In this document: positions 17,713 through 25,967 of the stretch, piece after piece
Numbering within the stretch: position 1 is the first letter of the stretch
Layout: the number at the start of each line of letters is the position of its first letter
DNA from: Rhodobacteraceae bacterium Alg238-R152
Lineage (GTDB): Bacteria; Pseudomonadota; Alphaproteobacteria; Rhodobacterales; Rhodobacteraceae
DNA: 64,000 nucleotides
Direction of reading: 5' to 3'
Assembly: GCA_900537125.1 (NCBI GenBank)
Contig: UNRJ01000003.1
Location: 248,001 to 312,000, forward strand
The notes under the pieces: generated by a model
Told to the model about the DNA's origin: nothing
The model's input: only the letters and a program-made list of their open reading frames with translations
Database searches by the model: none
Program-made: the position numbers and the translations under genes

Positions 17713-18503
17713 TTGGCGCGGAACGGGAGGCGCAGGCTCCAGGAAAGTCTGGTGGGGCGGGTGTCTTGCCACTCAAGTCCGATCGTCATCTTATCATGTC
17801 CTGCACGGGGTTGCGCGATATAGGTTCCCAGCGCACGGTCCCAGATCGACAGGGCAAAGCCATAGTTGCTGTCGTGCTCGTCCCGATGCACCGAATGATG
17901 CACACGATGCATGTCCGGCGTGACCAAAACAAGCCGGATCAGACGGTCGATCTTGGCGGGCAGGCGGATGTTGGCGTGGTTGAACAGCGCGGTGCCGTTG
18001 AGCAGGATTTCAAACACCAGCACGGCCAGCGCGGCGGGGCCAAGCAAGTAGATCAGAGCAATTTTCAAGCCCATCGACAGGGCAATTTCCACCGGATGGA
18101 AGCGGATGGCGGTGGTGACATCGAAGTCCGGGTCTGCGTGATGGACCCTGTGCAGGCGCCACAGGAGCGGGACTTTGTGGGTGATAAGGTGTTGCAACCA
18201 AATGGCAAAATCCAGGGTCAGGATTGCCAGAATGAATTCGATTGCGATGGGGAGACCCACGATGTTGAACAAGCCCCAACCGTTGGATTGAGCGTCGGAG
18301 GCTGCGCCCACGGCCAACAATGGCAAGGCGACAGCCAGAGCTCGTAAAGCGAGCGTGTTGAGGAAAGACAGCCCCCAGTTGGTCAGCCAGCGGCGGGATT
18401 TGGGCCAGTTTAAGGGGCGGCGAGGGGCGAGGGTTTCGATCCCAGCGAGCAGAATGAAGAGGCCGAAGAAAACGCTCAGACGGATTAAGAGCTCGTGTTG
18501 CAT
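17709..18503 (-). CDS. Sterol desaturase/fatty acid hydroxylase family protein
   Basis: A membrane-bound di-iron oxygenase family member, 264 residues with about four to five hydrophobic helices. The histidine boxes are HLITH, HRVHH (in RLHRVHHADPDFDVTTAIRFHP) and a second HRVHH (in PDMHRVHHS), spaced as in the family. It hydroxylates or desaturates a lipid substrate that cannot be named. The ATG lies inside a 36-base inverted repeat (18501-18536) that also contains the ribosome-binding site, suggesting translational control. Confidence 0.85.
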   Translation of the reverse strand: MQHELLIRLSVFFGLFILLAGIETLAPRRPLNWPKSRRWLTNWGLSFLNTLALRALAVALPLLAVGAASDAQSNGWGLFNIVGLPIAIEFILAILTLDFAIWLQHLITHKVPLLWRLHRVHHADPDFDVTTAIRFHPVEIALSMGLKIALIYLLGPAALAVLVFEILLNGTALFNHANIRLPAKIDRLIRLVLVTPDMHRVHHSVHRDEHDSNYGFALSIWDRALGTYIAQPRAGHDKMTIGLEWQDTRPTRLSWSLRLPFRAK

Positions 18504-18536
18504 TGAGAGGGCATCCTTGCTGATGGCCTCTCAATG
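18501..18536 (-). promoter_or_regulatory. Inverted repeat enclosing the start site of the sterol-desaturase-like gene
   Basis: CATTGAGAGG (18501-18510) is a perfect inverted copy of CCTCTCAATG (18527-18536), and the stem continues inside with CATC/GATG. In the minus-strand RNA the AAGGA ribosome-binding site is in the loop region and the AUG closes the stem. There is no T-run, so it is less like a terminator of the upstream argB than a control hairpin. Confidence 0.55.
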
Positions 18537-18564
18537 TATTTGTTTTTCAGAATATGAAAAGGGG

Positions 18565-19428
18565 TTAGTCCGCTCGAATTAATGATCCGGCACCATGCTC
18601 GGTGAACAGTTCCAACAGACAGGCATTGGGTGCGCGGCCGTCAAGAATGACCACAGCACGCACGCCGTTTTCGATGGCGGCGAGCGCGGTTTCTGTCTTG
18701 GGAATCATCCCGCCGGCAATCACGCCCTCTTCGGTAAGATCGCGGATTTGTTGGGCTTTTAGCTCTGTCAGAACTTCACCTTCACCGTTCTTCACACCGG
18801 CCACATCGGTTAGCAGAAGCAGACGATCCGCTTCTAAGGCGCCTGCGATTGCGCCGGCGGCAGTGTCGCCGTTGATGTTGAAGGTTTCACCCTTCCGACC
18901 GGCACCCAAAGGCGCGATCACTGGGATGGTATCGTTGGCAAACAGCTCGTGTAGAATCGCTGGGTTCATGTCGGCGGGGGTGCCAACAAAACCGAGGTCC
19001 GGATTGGTCTGATCACAGACAATCAGGTTGGCGTCTTTGCCAGACAGGCCCACCGCTTTGCCGCCCTGACGGTTGATCGCTTGCACGATGCGTTTGTTCA
19101 CAACGCCGGACAAAACCATCTCCACAACTTCGACTGTGGCGGCGTCGGTGACGCGTTTGCCGTTCACAAAATCGGATTTGATTTCAAGACGTTCCAGCAT
19201 CGCGTTGATCATCGGACCCCCGCCATGCACGATCACCGGATTGATGCCCACCTGGCGCATCAGCACCACGTCGCGGGCAAAATCATCCATGGCTTCGTCA
19301 CTGCCCATGGCGTGTCCGCCAAGCTTAATAACCACGGTCGCGCCTGTGTAGCGCTGCAGATACGGCAGGGCTTGGGACAGGGTGCGGGCGGTGGCGATCC
19401 AATCGCGATTCATTTCTTGTGTCTTCAT
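18565..19428 (-). CDS. argB: Acetylglutamate kinase
   Basis: Phosphorylates N-acetylglutamate in arginine biosynthesis. The 287-residue product has [11 protein letters not shown] at the N-terminus (phosphate-binding glycines), [12 protein letters not shown], the NGKRVTD segment, and the ATP-binding [15 protein letters not shown] and [11 protein letters not shown] blocks. The N-terminal helix before KLGG is the extension seen in hexameric arginine-sensitive enzymes, so feedback inhibition is likely. GAGG precedes the ATG at 19428; the longer frame to 19524 has no homology. Confidence 0.95.
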   Translation of the reverse strand: MKTQEMNRDWIATARTLSQALPYLQRYTGATVVIKLGGHAMGSDEAMDDFARDVVLMRQVGINPVIVHGGGPMINAMLERLEIKSDFVNGKRVTDAATVEVVEMVLSGVVNKRIVQAINRQGGKAVGLSGKDANLIVCDQTNPDLGFVGTPADMNPAILHELFANDTIPVIAPLGAGRKGETFNINGDTAAGAIAGALEADRLLLLTDVAGVKNGEGEVLTELKAQQIRDLTEEGVIAGGMIPKTETALAAIENGVRAVVILDGRAPNACLLELFTEHGAGSLIRAD

Positions 19429-19607
19429 CTTGCTGGCCTCTTTGTCAGAGCGTGTTAACCGCTCTGGAGAGGAGTGCCAAGACGCACTGGATGAATGAAG
19501 CGCCGATTTGGTAAAAAATGTCAAAATTAACCCGATACGGAACGTCGGTATAGCGTCTGTAACACGGCTGTTTTGCGGAGGTGTGGCCGTTTGTTAACAG
19601 CGATGTC

Positions 19608-19928
19608 TTAACGCGCGTGCACAGAGGGCGCGGCGGACGGTACAAAATGCGGGGTCAGCTCTTTGATCACCAGATCGGTGACACCGTCTTCAAACAGATC
19701 TTGGAAGTCGTGCAGGGCGCGGCTGTTGAGGAAGATTTGCCAGTCACGTCGGCTTTCCCATCGCTGGAACAAGACAAATTGCCCGGGATCGTCGGTGCCG
19801 GTGTGGATGTCAAAGCGCAGGCAGTTTTGTTCGTTGAGCACCCGTTGGGCAAGTTGCAGCAAGCCCTCACGCACGCGGGTGCGGTTTGGAGAGTCCAGAA
19901 AGAATGACGTCATAATGGTGACGGACAT
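19608..19928 (-). CDS. Antibiotic biosynthesis monooxygenase (ABM) fold protein
   Basis: A 106-residue protein of the dimeric alpha/beta-barrel family that includes quinone monooxygenases and LsrG-type enzymes. Typical segments are FFLDSPNRTRVREGLLQLAQRVLNEQNCLRFDIHTGTDDPGQFVLFQRWESRRDW, with the helix-strand pattern of the fold. The substrate is unknown; many members are orphan. It starts at 19928 after an AAGG site. It lies between rnpA and argB, a position held by yidD/yidC-type genes in many relatives. Confidence 0.75.
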   Translation of the reverse strand: MSVTIMTSFFLDSPNRTRVREGLLQLAQRVLNEQNCLRFDIHTGTDDPGQFVLFQRWESRRDWQIFLNSRALHDFQDLFEDGVTDLVIKELTPHFVPSAAPSVHAR

Positions 19929-20130
19929 AGCAAGGCCTTTGCCGATTCCTGAGTAGCGGCGGTAATGGCGCAACGATGGACCGAAAAAGCTTACTTAGTG
20001 GTAAAGGATTTTGTCCCGCTGACCGTAAAGAGGGGGATTTTGCGTGGTGCAGGTTGGCGATTGGTGATTGCCTGAGACAGCAGCACAAACAGTGGATGCG
20101 CAATGACTTAGGTTGAGTGTGCGCAACAGA

Positions 20131-20553
20131 TTATTTGCGTGGGGTGTGCAATTTGCGCAGTGCCCATTTGAGATCACCATGAAGCGCAAGCAGATCGCGG
20201 GAGGCGGTCTCGTCTTTGCGTCCGATCAGCACGTAGTCCCAACCGGGTTTGCCGTGGTCCGGGAGAATCGCCCGGGCAACTTCACGCATCCGACGCTTAG
20301 CGCGATTGCGGGCCACCGCGTTGCCAACTTTTTTGGAACAAGTGAAGCCAACTCGGATGGCGGTCGGTTCGACATCTTCGTTGGCGCGGCGTTTGCGCGC
20401 CTGAATCATCATCGCCTTGGTGCCCTGTTTGCGGGCACGGGCCGCCGCGAGAAATTCGCTACGTTTTTTCAGGACGGGCAGACAAGCGGAAACCGCCGGA
20501 GACATAGTCCCGTTGGTGGCGTTGCCATCCGTGGGGGTCTCCGGCGGTGTCAT
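20131..20553 (-). CDS. rnpA: Ribonuclease P protein component
   Basis: Protein subunit of RNase P, which processes tRNA 5' ends. The 140-residue product has the family block RVGFTCSKKVGNAVARNRAKRRMREVAR, containing the RNR motif, preceded by the LKKRSEFLAA segment. The first roughly 25 residues are a proline/threonine-rich extension, so a start further in is possible, but the ATG at 20553, 22 bases after the rpmH stop, fits the usual rpmH-rnpA spacing. Confidence 0.93.
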   Translation of the reverse strand: MTPPETPTDGNATNGTMSPAVSACLPVLKKRSEFLAAARARKQGTKAMMIQARKRRANEDVEPTAIRVGFTCSKKVGNAVARNRAKRRMREVARAILPDHGKPGWDYVLIGRKDETASRDLLALHGDLKWALRKLHTPRK

Positions 20554-20575
20554 TCCGTCAGTACTGTCGGTGAGC

Positions 20576-20710
20576 TTATGCGCTCAGCGACTTACGACCG
20601 CGTGCGCGGCGTGCGTTCAGGATCTTGCGGCCAGCTTTGGTGGCCATGCGCGCACGGAAGCCGTGGCGGCGTTTACGAACCAGGTTCGAAGGTTGGTAGG
20701 TGCGTTTCAT
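20576..20710 (-). CDS. rpmH: 50S ribosomal protein L34
   Basis: A 44-residue, highly basic ribosomal protein. It matches the family end to end: [44 protein letters not shown]. The start is the ATG at 20710; the longer open frame upstream is untranslated leader. It forms the usual rpmH-rnpA pair. Confidence 0.96.
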
Positions 20711-21118
20711 CGCTCCGACTCCGTCATGTTGTTTCTTTAGGCCCCGGCGCGAGATTCGCGAAGCCTGTCTATTCGAAGACCGGTCTTTAGACCTGCCTGC
20801 CGAATAAGTCAAACGTCAGATGCTGGATTCTTGGCAAAAAGGCAATGGCTGGCGCGGAAAGAAAGCGATTGAGGCGTGGCTTCCATTTATAAGGGGGATT
20901 TTTACTTGGTTTGCGGCCTTCAAAAAGGGGGCGCCTGAAACAATCGACGGCTTTTTGAGTGCCTTACAAGCTGCAATATTACAGGTCTCTTATCCCATTG
21001 TTACGGTTAACCAAGAATCGCTCACGAAACTGGGTATTGCGATCAAGCGCCCGTGAGGTCTCTGTTGTTTTGCCGGTCTGTCAGCCATGTTGAAAAGAGA
21101 CCAAGAAACGGATCAAAG
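20711..21118. other. Divergent intergenic region rpmH / TVP38 gene
   Basis: About 400 bases holding the rpmH promoter on the minus strand and the promoter of the TVP38-family gene on the plus strand. A 78-codon open frame at 20820-21056 has no recognisable homology or convincing ribosome-binding site, so I do not call it a gene. I looked for DnaA-box clusters because rpmH often lies near oriC, and saw none. Confidence 0.4.
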
Positions 21119-21859
21119 ATGTCGGACGTGACGGATACACCTCAAGAAAGCAAATCAAAATGGGCGCGTATGGTGCCACTGGCGGCGCTTGTTACGGGCG
21201 CGGTGCTCGGTGCCTATGCGCTGGGAGATTACCTGAGCTTTGAAGCACTGCGGGACAATCGAGAAATTCTGATTGCCTATCGCGATGCGCATTACGCGCT
21301 GGCGGTTGTGGTGTTTATGGCAATTTACGTGGTGATCGCGGGGTTCTCTTTGCCGGGGGCGACCATTGCCACGCTGACCGGCGGCTTTTTGTTTGGCACC
21401 TTTCCGGGCGTGTTGTTCAATGTCGGGGCGGCGACCATTGGGGCCACCGTGGTGTTTTTGGCTGCGCGTTGGGGGCTTGGAGACCGGCTGGCCGCCAAGA
21501 TGGATGCGGGCGAGGGCAAGATAAAAGCCATCAAAGACGGGATTGATGAGAACCAGTGGTCAATGTTGTTCATCATCCGGTTGGTGCCTTTGGTGCCGTT
21601 TTTTGTGGCCAATTTGATCCCGGCGCTCGTGGGTGTGTCGCTGTGGCGTTATGTGGTGTCGACCTTCATTGGCATCATTCCCGGCGGGTTGGTCTATACC
21701 TCCGTTGGCGCGGGGCTGGGTGAGGTGTTTGCCCGTGGCGAGACGCCGGATCTGGGCATTATCTTTGAGTCCCATGTGTTGTTGCCGATCCTTGGCCTGG
21801 CGGCGCTGGCGTTCCTGCCGGTTGTACTCAAACTCATTCGCGGCAAAGAGGCGCTGTAA
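21119..21859 (+). CDS. TVP38/TMEM64-family (DedA-like) membrane protein
   Basis: A 246-residue inner-membrane protein of the VTT/DedA superfamily. It has about six hydrophobic segments and the family core PGATIATLTGGFLFGTFPGVLFNVGAATIGATVVFLAARWGLG and RLVPLVPFFVANLIPALVGVSLWRYVVSTFIGIIPGGLVYTSVG. Such proteins are linked to lipid scrambling or membrane homeostasis. The ATG at 21119 is chosen because the upstream extension is not hydrophobic or conserved. It is two bases from a disulfide-oxidoreductase gene, a pairing seen repeatedly in bacteria. Confidence 0.85.
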   Translation: MSDVTDTPQESKSKWARMVPLAALVTGAVLGAYALGDYLSFEALRDNREILIAYRDAHYALAVVVFMAIYVVIAGFSLPGATIATLTGGFLFGTFPGVLFNVGAATIGATVVFLAARWGLGDRLAAKMDAGEGKIKAIKDGIDENQWSMLFIIRLVPLVPFFVANLIPALVGVSLWRYVVSTFIGIIPGGLVYTSVGAGLGEVFARGETPDLGIIFESHVLLPILGLAALAFLPVVLKLIRGKEAL

Positions 21860-21861
21860 TC

Positions 21862-23280
21862 ATGGAACAGATCAAGACGGATGTGCTGGTCATCGGGGCT
21901 GGCTCTGGTGGGTTGTCTGTGGCGGCTGGGGCAAGCCAGATGGGCGCAAGTGTTGTGCTGCTAGAAGGCCATAAGATGGGCGGCGATTGCCTGAACTATG
22001 GCTGCGTGCCCAGTAAAGCGCTGTTGGCGAGCGCCAAGATGGCGCATCAGCAGACCAAAGGCCAAGCCTTTGGCGTGTCCGATCAGGTGCCGCAGGTGGA
22101 TTATGCCGCGGCCAAGGCGCATGTAGCGGATGTGATCGCGCAGATCGAGCCGATGGACAGCGTGGAGCGGTTTGAAGGCTTTGGCGTGCGGGTGATCCAG
22201 GAGTACGGGCATTTCATCAACCCCAAGGTGGTGCAAGCGGGGGATCATCAGATCACCGCGCGACGTGTGGTGATTGCCACCGGTTCCAGCCCATTGGTGC
22301 CGCCGATTCCCGGGTTGGATCAGGTGGATTACCTGACCAATGAAACGCTTTTTGAGATGACCGAGACGCCGGAGCATTTGCTGATCATTGGCGGTGGACC
22401 CATTGGTATGGAGATGGCGCAGGCGCATGTGCGGTTGGGCATCAAGGTCACTGTGATTGAAGGCGCCAAAGCGTTTGGGCGGGATGATCCGGAGATGGCG
22501 GCGATTGTGCTTGAGCGGCTGCGGGGCGAAGGCGTGGAGATTGCCGAAGATGCGATGGCCAAGGCCGTGACGCAGAAAGATGGCGTGATCACCGTGGAGG
22601 CGCAGGATGGACGCAGCTTTAGGGGGTCACATCTGTTGGTGGCTGTGGGGCGCAAGGCCAATATGGAACGCCTCAATCTGGAGGTCGCTGGCATTGAGAC
22701 CCATCGGGCGGGCATCACTGTGGACGCCTCCCTGAAGACATCCAATAAGAGGGTCTATGCCATTGGCGATGTCGCCGGGGGCGCGCAGTTTACCCATGTG
22801 GCGGGCTATCAGGCTGGTGTGATCATCCGCTCGATGTTGTTTGGCCTGCCAGCCAAGGCGCGCGCGGATCACATTCCTTATGCGACGTATACCGATCCGG
22901 AACTGGCGCAAGTCGGGCTGACGGAATTGGAGGCGCAAGTCAAATACGGGGGCAAGCTGACCGTGACGCGGTTTGAGTGCCATCACAATGACCGGCTGAT
23001 TGCGGAGCGCAACGCCTACGGGTTGATCAAAGCGATGGTGGTGAAAGGCCGTCCCGTCGGCGTGTCGATTGTGGGGCCGCAGGCTGGGGAACTGGTCAAT
23101 CTGTGGTCGCTGGTGATTGCCAATAAGCTCAAGATGAGTGCCGTGGCGGGCATGGTGTCGCCGTATCCTACGGTAGGAGAAATCAATAAGCGGGTTGCAG
23201 GGGCCTATTTCTCTCCCCAACTGTTTGATAATCCTAAGGTGAAACGAGTGGTTGGCTTGGTGCAACGCTGGCTGCCATAA
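21862..23280 (+). CDS. FAD-dependent pyridine nucleotide-disulfide oxidoreductase (MerA/Lpd-like)
   Basis: A 472-residue class I flavoprotein disulfide reductase. The FAD motif VLVIGAGSGGLSVA is at residues 8-21, the redox-active pair is in GGDCLNYGCVPSK (Cys43 and Cys48), the NAD(P)H site is LLIIGGGPIGMEMA, and the second FAD motif is VYAIGDVAGG. The C-terminal dimerisation segment reads VSPYPTVGE, without the His-Glu base of lipoamide dehydrogenase or glutathione reductase, as in mercuric-reductase-like branches. There are no extra C-terminal cysteines, so mercuric reduction is unlikely. It is coupled to the TVP38 gene. Confidence 0.85.
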   Translation: MEQIKTDVLVIGAGSGGLSVAAGASQMGASVVLLEGHKMGGDCLNYGCVPSKALLASAKMAHQQTKGQAFGVSDQVPQVDYAAAKAHVADVIAQIEPMDSVERFEGFGVRVIQEYGHFINPKVVQAGDHQITARRVVIATGSSPLVPPIPGLDQVDYLTNETLFEMTETPEHLLIIGGGPIGMEMAQAHVRLGIKVTVIEGAKAFGRDDPEMAAIVLERLRGEGVEIAEDAMAKAVTQKDGVITVEAQDGRSFRGSHLLVAVGRKANMERLNLEVAGIETHRAGITVDASLKTSNKRVYAIGDVAGGAQFTHVAGYQAGVIIRSMLFGLPAKARADHIPYATYTDPELAQVGLTELEAQVKYGGKLTVTRFECHHNDRLIAERNAYGLIKAMVVKGRPVGVSIVGPQAGELVNLWSLVIANKLKMSAVAGMVSPYPTVGEINKRVAGAYFSPQLFDNPKVKRVVGLVQRWLP

Positions 23281-23298
23281 CCAGAACGGTCGCGAACT

Positions 23299-24687
23299 AT
23301 GCTCAATACGCTCTCAGGTCGGTTTCTGATTCTGACGGTCATCTTTGTGATGCTCGCGGAAATCCTGATCTTTGTGCCCTCAATTGCGCGCTATCGCGAA
23401 GATTATCTGTTGCTGCGGCTGGAGCGGGCGCAGATTGCGTCGCTGGCGCTACTTGCCGATGACATGATCGATATGGAGCTGGAAGAAGAGCTGCTCAAAA
23501 ACGCCGGCGTCTATAATGTGGTGCTGCGGCGCGACGAGATGCGGCAACTGATCCTGAGTTCCCCCATTCCGGAGCCGATCAGTGCGACCTATGACATGCG
23601 CGGGGCCACGGCGGGTGTGTTGATCAAAGACGCGATGATGCAGTTGTTGGACCGTGACAACCGCGTGGTGCGGGTGATTGGTGCGCCGGTGCAGGACGCC
23701 GGGCTGCTGATCGAGGTGACGATGGACACCGCAGAGCTGCGCATGTCGATGATCGACTACGGTGTGCGCATTCTGGCGTTGTCAGCCGTGATCTCGGTGG
23801 TCACAGCGTTTTTGCTGTTTCTGGCGGTGCGGGCGATTCTGGTGCGGCCAATCAAAGGTGTGGTTGGCTATATGCAGACCTACGCAGCCGCGCCGGAAGA
23901 TGCGCGCAGTCTGATTAAGCCGCAAGCTGGGGTGACTGAACTGCGTGAGGCAGAAGAGGCGCTGTTGGCTTTGCAGACGGAGTTGACCGCGTCGTTGAAG
24001 CAGCGTGAGCGCTTGGCACAGCTTGGCAGTGCTGTGGCCAAAGTAAGCCATGATCTGCGCAACATCCTGACCTCGGCGCAGCTGTTCACCGACCGCATTG
24101 AGAGCAGTGAAGATCCGCTGGTGCGGCGGCTGGCGCCGAAGCTGGTGAATTCGATCACGCGTGCGGTGCACCTGTGTGAAAGCACCTTGGCCTTTGGCAA
24201 AGCTGAGGAGCCGGCACCAACCCTGACGCGGTTTGCGTTGAGCGAGATGGTGGCGGATGTGATTGCCTCCGAACGGTTGGCGGTTGGCGAGTTTGATCTC
24301 AGCTTTGGCGAGGACATTCCGGCAGGGCTGACTGTGCGGGCCGATCCGGAACAGATGTATCGCGTGGTGAGCAATTTGGTGCGCAATGCGCGGCAGGCAA
24401 TTGTCGCCAGCGGTCAGCCGGGAGAGATCGCGGTGAGCGCAACGGAGAATGATGAGTCGTGGCTCATCACGGTGAAGGACACTGGCCCTGGCCTGCCGCC
24501 CAAAGCGCAGGAACACCTGTACCAGCCGTTCCAAGGTGGGATTCGCAAAGGTGGGTCCGGTCTGGGCTTGGCGATTTCACAAGAATTGGTGCGCGGGCAC
24601 GGAGGAATGCTGACCCTTTCGGAGACCGGCACTGCCGGAACCACCTTTGAAATATGCCTCCCGAAAGGTGAAGTTGCAGTAATCTGA
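23299..24687 (+). CDS. Membrane sensor histidine kinase (orphan)
   Basis: A 462-residue transmitter. TM1 is at about residues 8-30, followed by an extracytoplasmic sensor of about 125 residues, TM2 at about 157-180, a HAMP-like linker and a coiled coil. The H-box SHDLRN has phospho-acceptor His251, the N-box is LVRNARQAI, the G1 box DTGPGLPP and the G2 box GGSGLGLAIS. No response regulator is adjacent, so the partner is elsewhere. It starts 18 bases after the flavoprotein gene and may report on the same envelope process. Confidence 0.85.
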   Translation: MLNTLSGRFLILTVIFVMLAEILIFVPSIARYREDYLLLRLERAQIASLALLADDMIDMELEEELLKNAGVYNVVLRRDEMRQLILSSPIPEPISATYDMRGATAGVLIKDAMMQLLDRDNRVVRVIGAPVQDAGLLIEVTMDTAELRMSMIDYGVRILALSAVISVVTAFLLFLAVRAILVRPIKGVVGYMQTYAAAPEDARSLIKPQAGVTELREAEEALLALQTELTASLKQRERLAQLGSAVAKVSHDLRNILTSAQLFTDRIESSEDPLVRRLAPKLVNSITRAVHLCESTLAFGKAEEPAPTLTRFALSEMVADVIASERLAVGEFDLSFGEDIPAGLTVRADPEQMYRVVSNLVRNARQAIVASGQPGEIAVSATENDESWLITVKDTGPGLPPKAQEHLYQPFQGGIRKGGSGLGLAISQELVRGHGGMLTLSETGTAGTTFEICLPKGEVAVI

Positions 24688-24749
24688 TTTTTCTTTGATT
24701 TTGCGCTTGCGCCCCCTGAGTGTTCACATTAAACCGCCCCACATACCGC

Positions 24750-24826
24750 GCTCTGGTAGCTCAGCTGGATAGAGTACCTGACTACGAATCAGGGGGTCGG
24801 GGGTTCGAATCCTCCCCAGAGCGCCA
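24750..24826 (+). tRNA. tRNA-Arg (anticodon ACG)
   Basis: Full 77-base cloverleaf: acceptor GCTCTGG (24750-24756) pairs with CCAGAGC (24816-24822), then discriminator G and encoded CCA (24824-24826). The anticodon loop CTACGAA has ACG at 24784-24786; the T loop is TTCGAAT. The wobble A is presumably converted to inosine. Confidence 0.95.
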
Positions 24827-24927
24827 CTTTCTCCCCACAGAATAGTGACAAATCCAGCTTCTGGATTGATGTCGTGATACCTTGTTTTGCAGGTGTTTTG
24901 GCTTGTGGATTGCTTGGCCAATGACGT

Positions 24928-25836
24928 TTAGGGCAAATCCACTTCGGGGATCATCTGTTTCAGCCGTTTGTCTGCAAAATCCAGAAAGGCGCGGACTTTG
25001 GGGGCGACCAGTTTGCTTTGAGGGTAAACCAAGTGCACGGCCTCTGGTGGGGGCATGCAGGTGGGTAGAATCGGCACAAGCTCGCCCCGATTGAGCTGAT
25101 CTGCGACCATATAAGAGAGTGCCATGGTGATGCCTTCGCCCGCGGTGGCGGCGGCGAGCGCCGTGGTAGCATCGTTGACCTCAAAGCGTGGCGCCAGCTT
25201 CACGTGGCCGCGGGTGCTGCCGGATTTATAGTGCCAATCGTGTCCGGCCATGATGCCGGTGAAGCCAATTATGGCATGGAGTTTCAGGTCGGCCGGTTCA
25301 TTGGGCGTGCCGCGTCGGGCCAGATAGTCGGGGCTGGCGACAAACAGGCGGCGAACATGGCCGAGGCGCTTGGCCCTCAGGTTTGAGTCCGGCAGGTTGC
25401 CGATGCGGATGGCCACATCGATGCCTTCCTCGACAAGATTGGTGACCCGGTCTACGGCGATCAGAGAAACGGACATGCGCGGGTGGGCCTCTAGAAAGGC
25501 GCGCACCACGGGACCGGCGATCAGGCGGCTGAAGGTCATAGAGCAAGACACGGTCAGATGCCCCTGGGCGATGCCCATCTGGCCCACGGCCTGTTTTTCC
25601 GCATCGTCGATTTCAGAGAGCAAGCGGCGGGTGGCCTCCAGAAAGCTGCTGCCCGCATCGGTCAGCGACAGTTGGCGGGTGGAGCGGGTCAGCAGTTGCA
25701 CACCCAGACGGGCCTCCAATGCGTTCATGGTGCGGGTCACGGCGGGCGGGGACATGCGCAGCTTGTTGGCGGCCTGCACAAAACTGCCGGTGTCATTGAT
25801 GGCCGCGAAGACCTCCATCTGTAAGATGCGATCCAT
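24928..25836 (-). CDS. LysR-family transcriptional regulator
   Basis: A 302-residue regulator. The N-terminal winged helix-turn-helix (about 1-60) reads MEVFAAINDTGSFVQAANKLRMSPPAVTRTMNALEARLG; the effector domain (about 90-295) has the two-lobe substrate-binding fold. It belongs to the large subgroup near DsdC/AaeR-like single-copy regulators, so the effector is unknown. It is divergent from an exported hydrolase gene across 131 bases with a TATTC-N5-GAATA palindrome, suggesting that it controls that gene. Confidence 0.88.
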   Translation of the reverse strand: MDRILQMEVFAAINDTGSFVQAANKLRMSPPAVTRTMNALEARLGVQLLTRSTRQLSLTDAGSSFLEATRRLLSEIDDAEKQAVGQMGIAQGHLTVSCSMTFSRLIAGPVVRAFLEAHPRMSVSLIAVDRVTNLVEEGIDVAIRIGNLPDSNLRAKRLGHVRRLFVASPDYLARRGTPNEPADLKLHAIIGFTGIMAGHDWHYKSGSTRGHVKLAPRFEVNDATTALAAATAGEGITMALSYMVADQLNRGELVPILPTCMPPPEAVHLVYPQSKLVAPKVRAFLDFADKRLKQMIPEVDLP

Positions 25837-25875
25837 TTATTCCACTTTCTGCAATAGTGACTTTCAAGATTGGCC

Positions 25876-25890
25876 TATTCTTCCGGAATA
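25876..25890. promoter_or_regulatory. Candidate LysR operator between the divergent LysR and hydrolase genes
   Basis: TATTC (25876-25880) and GAATA (25886-25890) form an inverted repeat with a five-base centre, inside the 131-base divergent promoter region. Its size and A/T edges fit a LysR-type box. Confidence 0.4.
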
Positions 25891-25967
25891 GCAAGGGCGC
25901 TATCTGTCTTCCTGTCAGACACGACGACGCCTCCCAAGGCAGAGATTTCAAAATGAGGGACTTAGAC

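Noticed and set aside
20820..21056. 78-codon open frame between rpmH and the TVP38-family gene
   Set aside because: No homology, ordinary sequence for a promoter region, no ribosome-binding site; recorded as intergenic.
20711..21118. Chromosome origin near rpmH
   Set aside because: No DnaA-box cluster or dnaA/dnaN genes seen.
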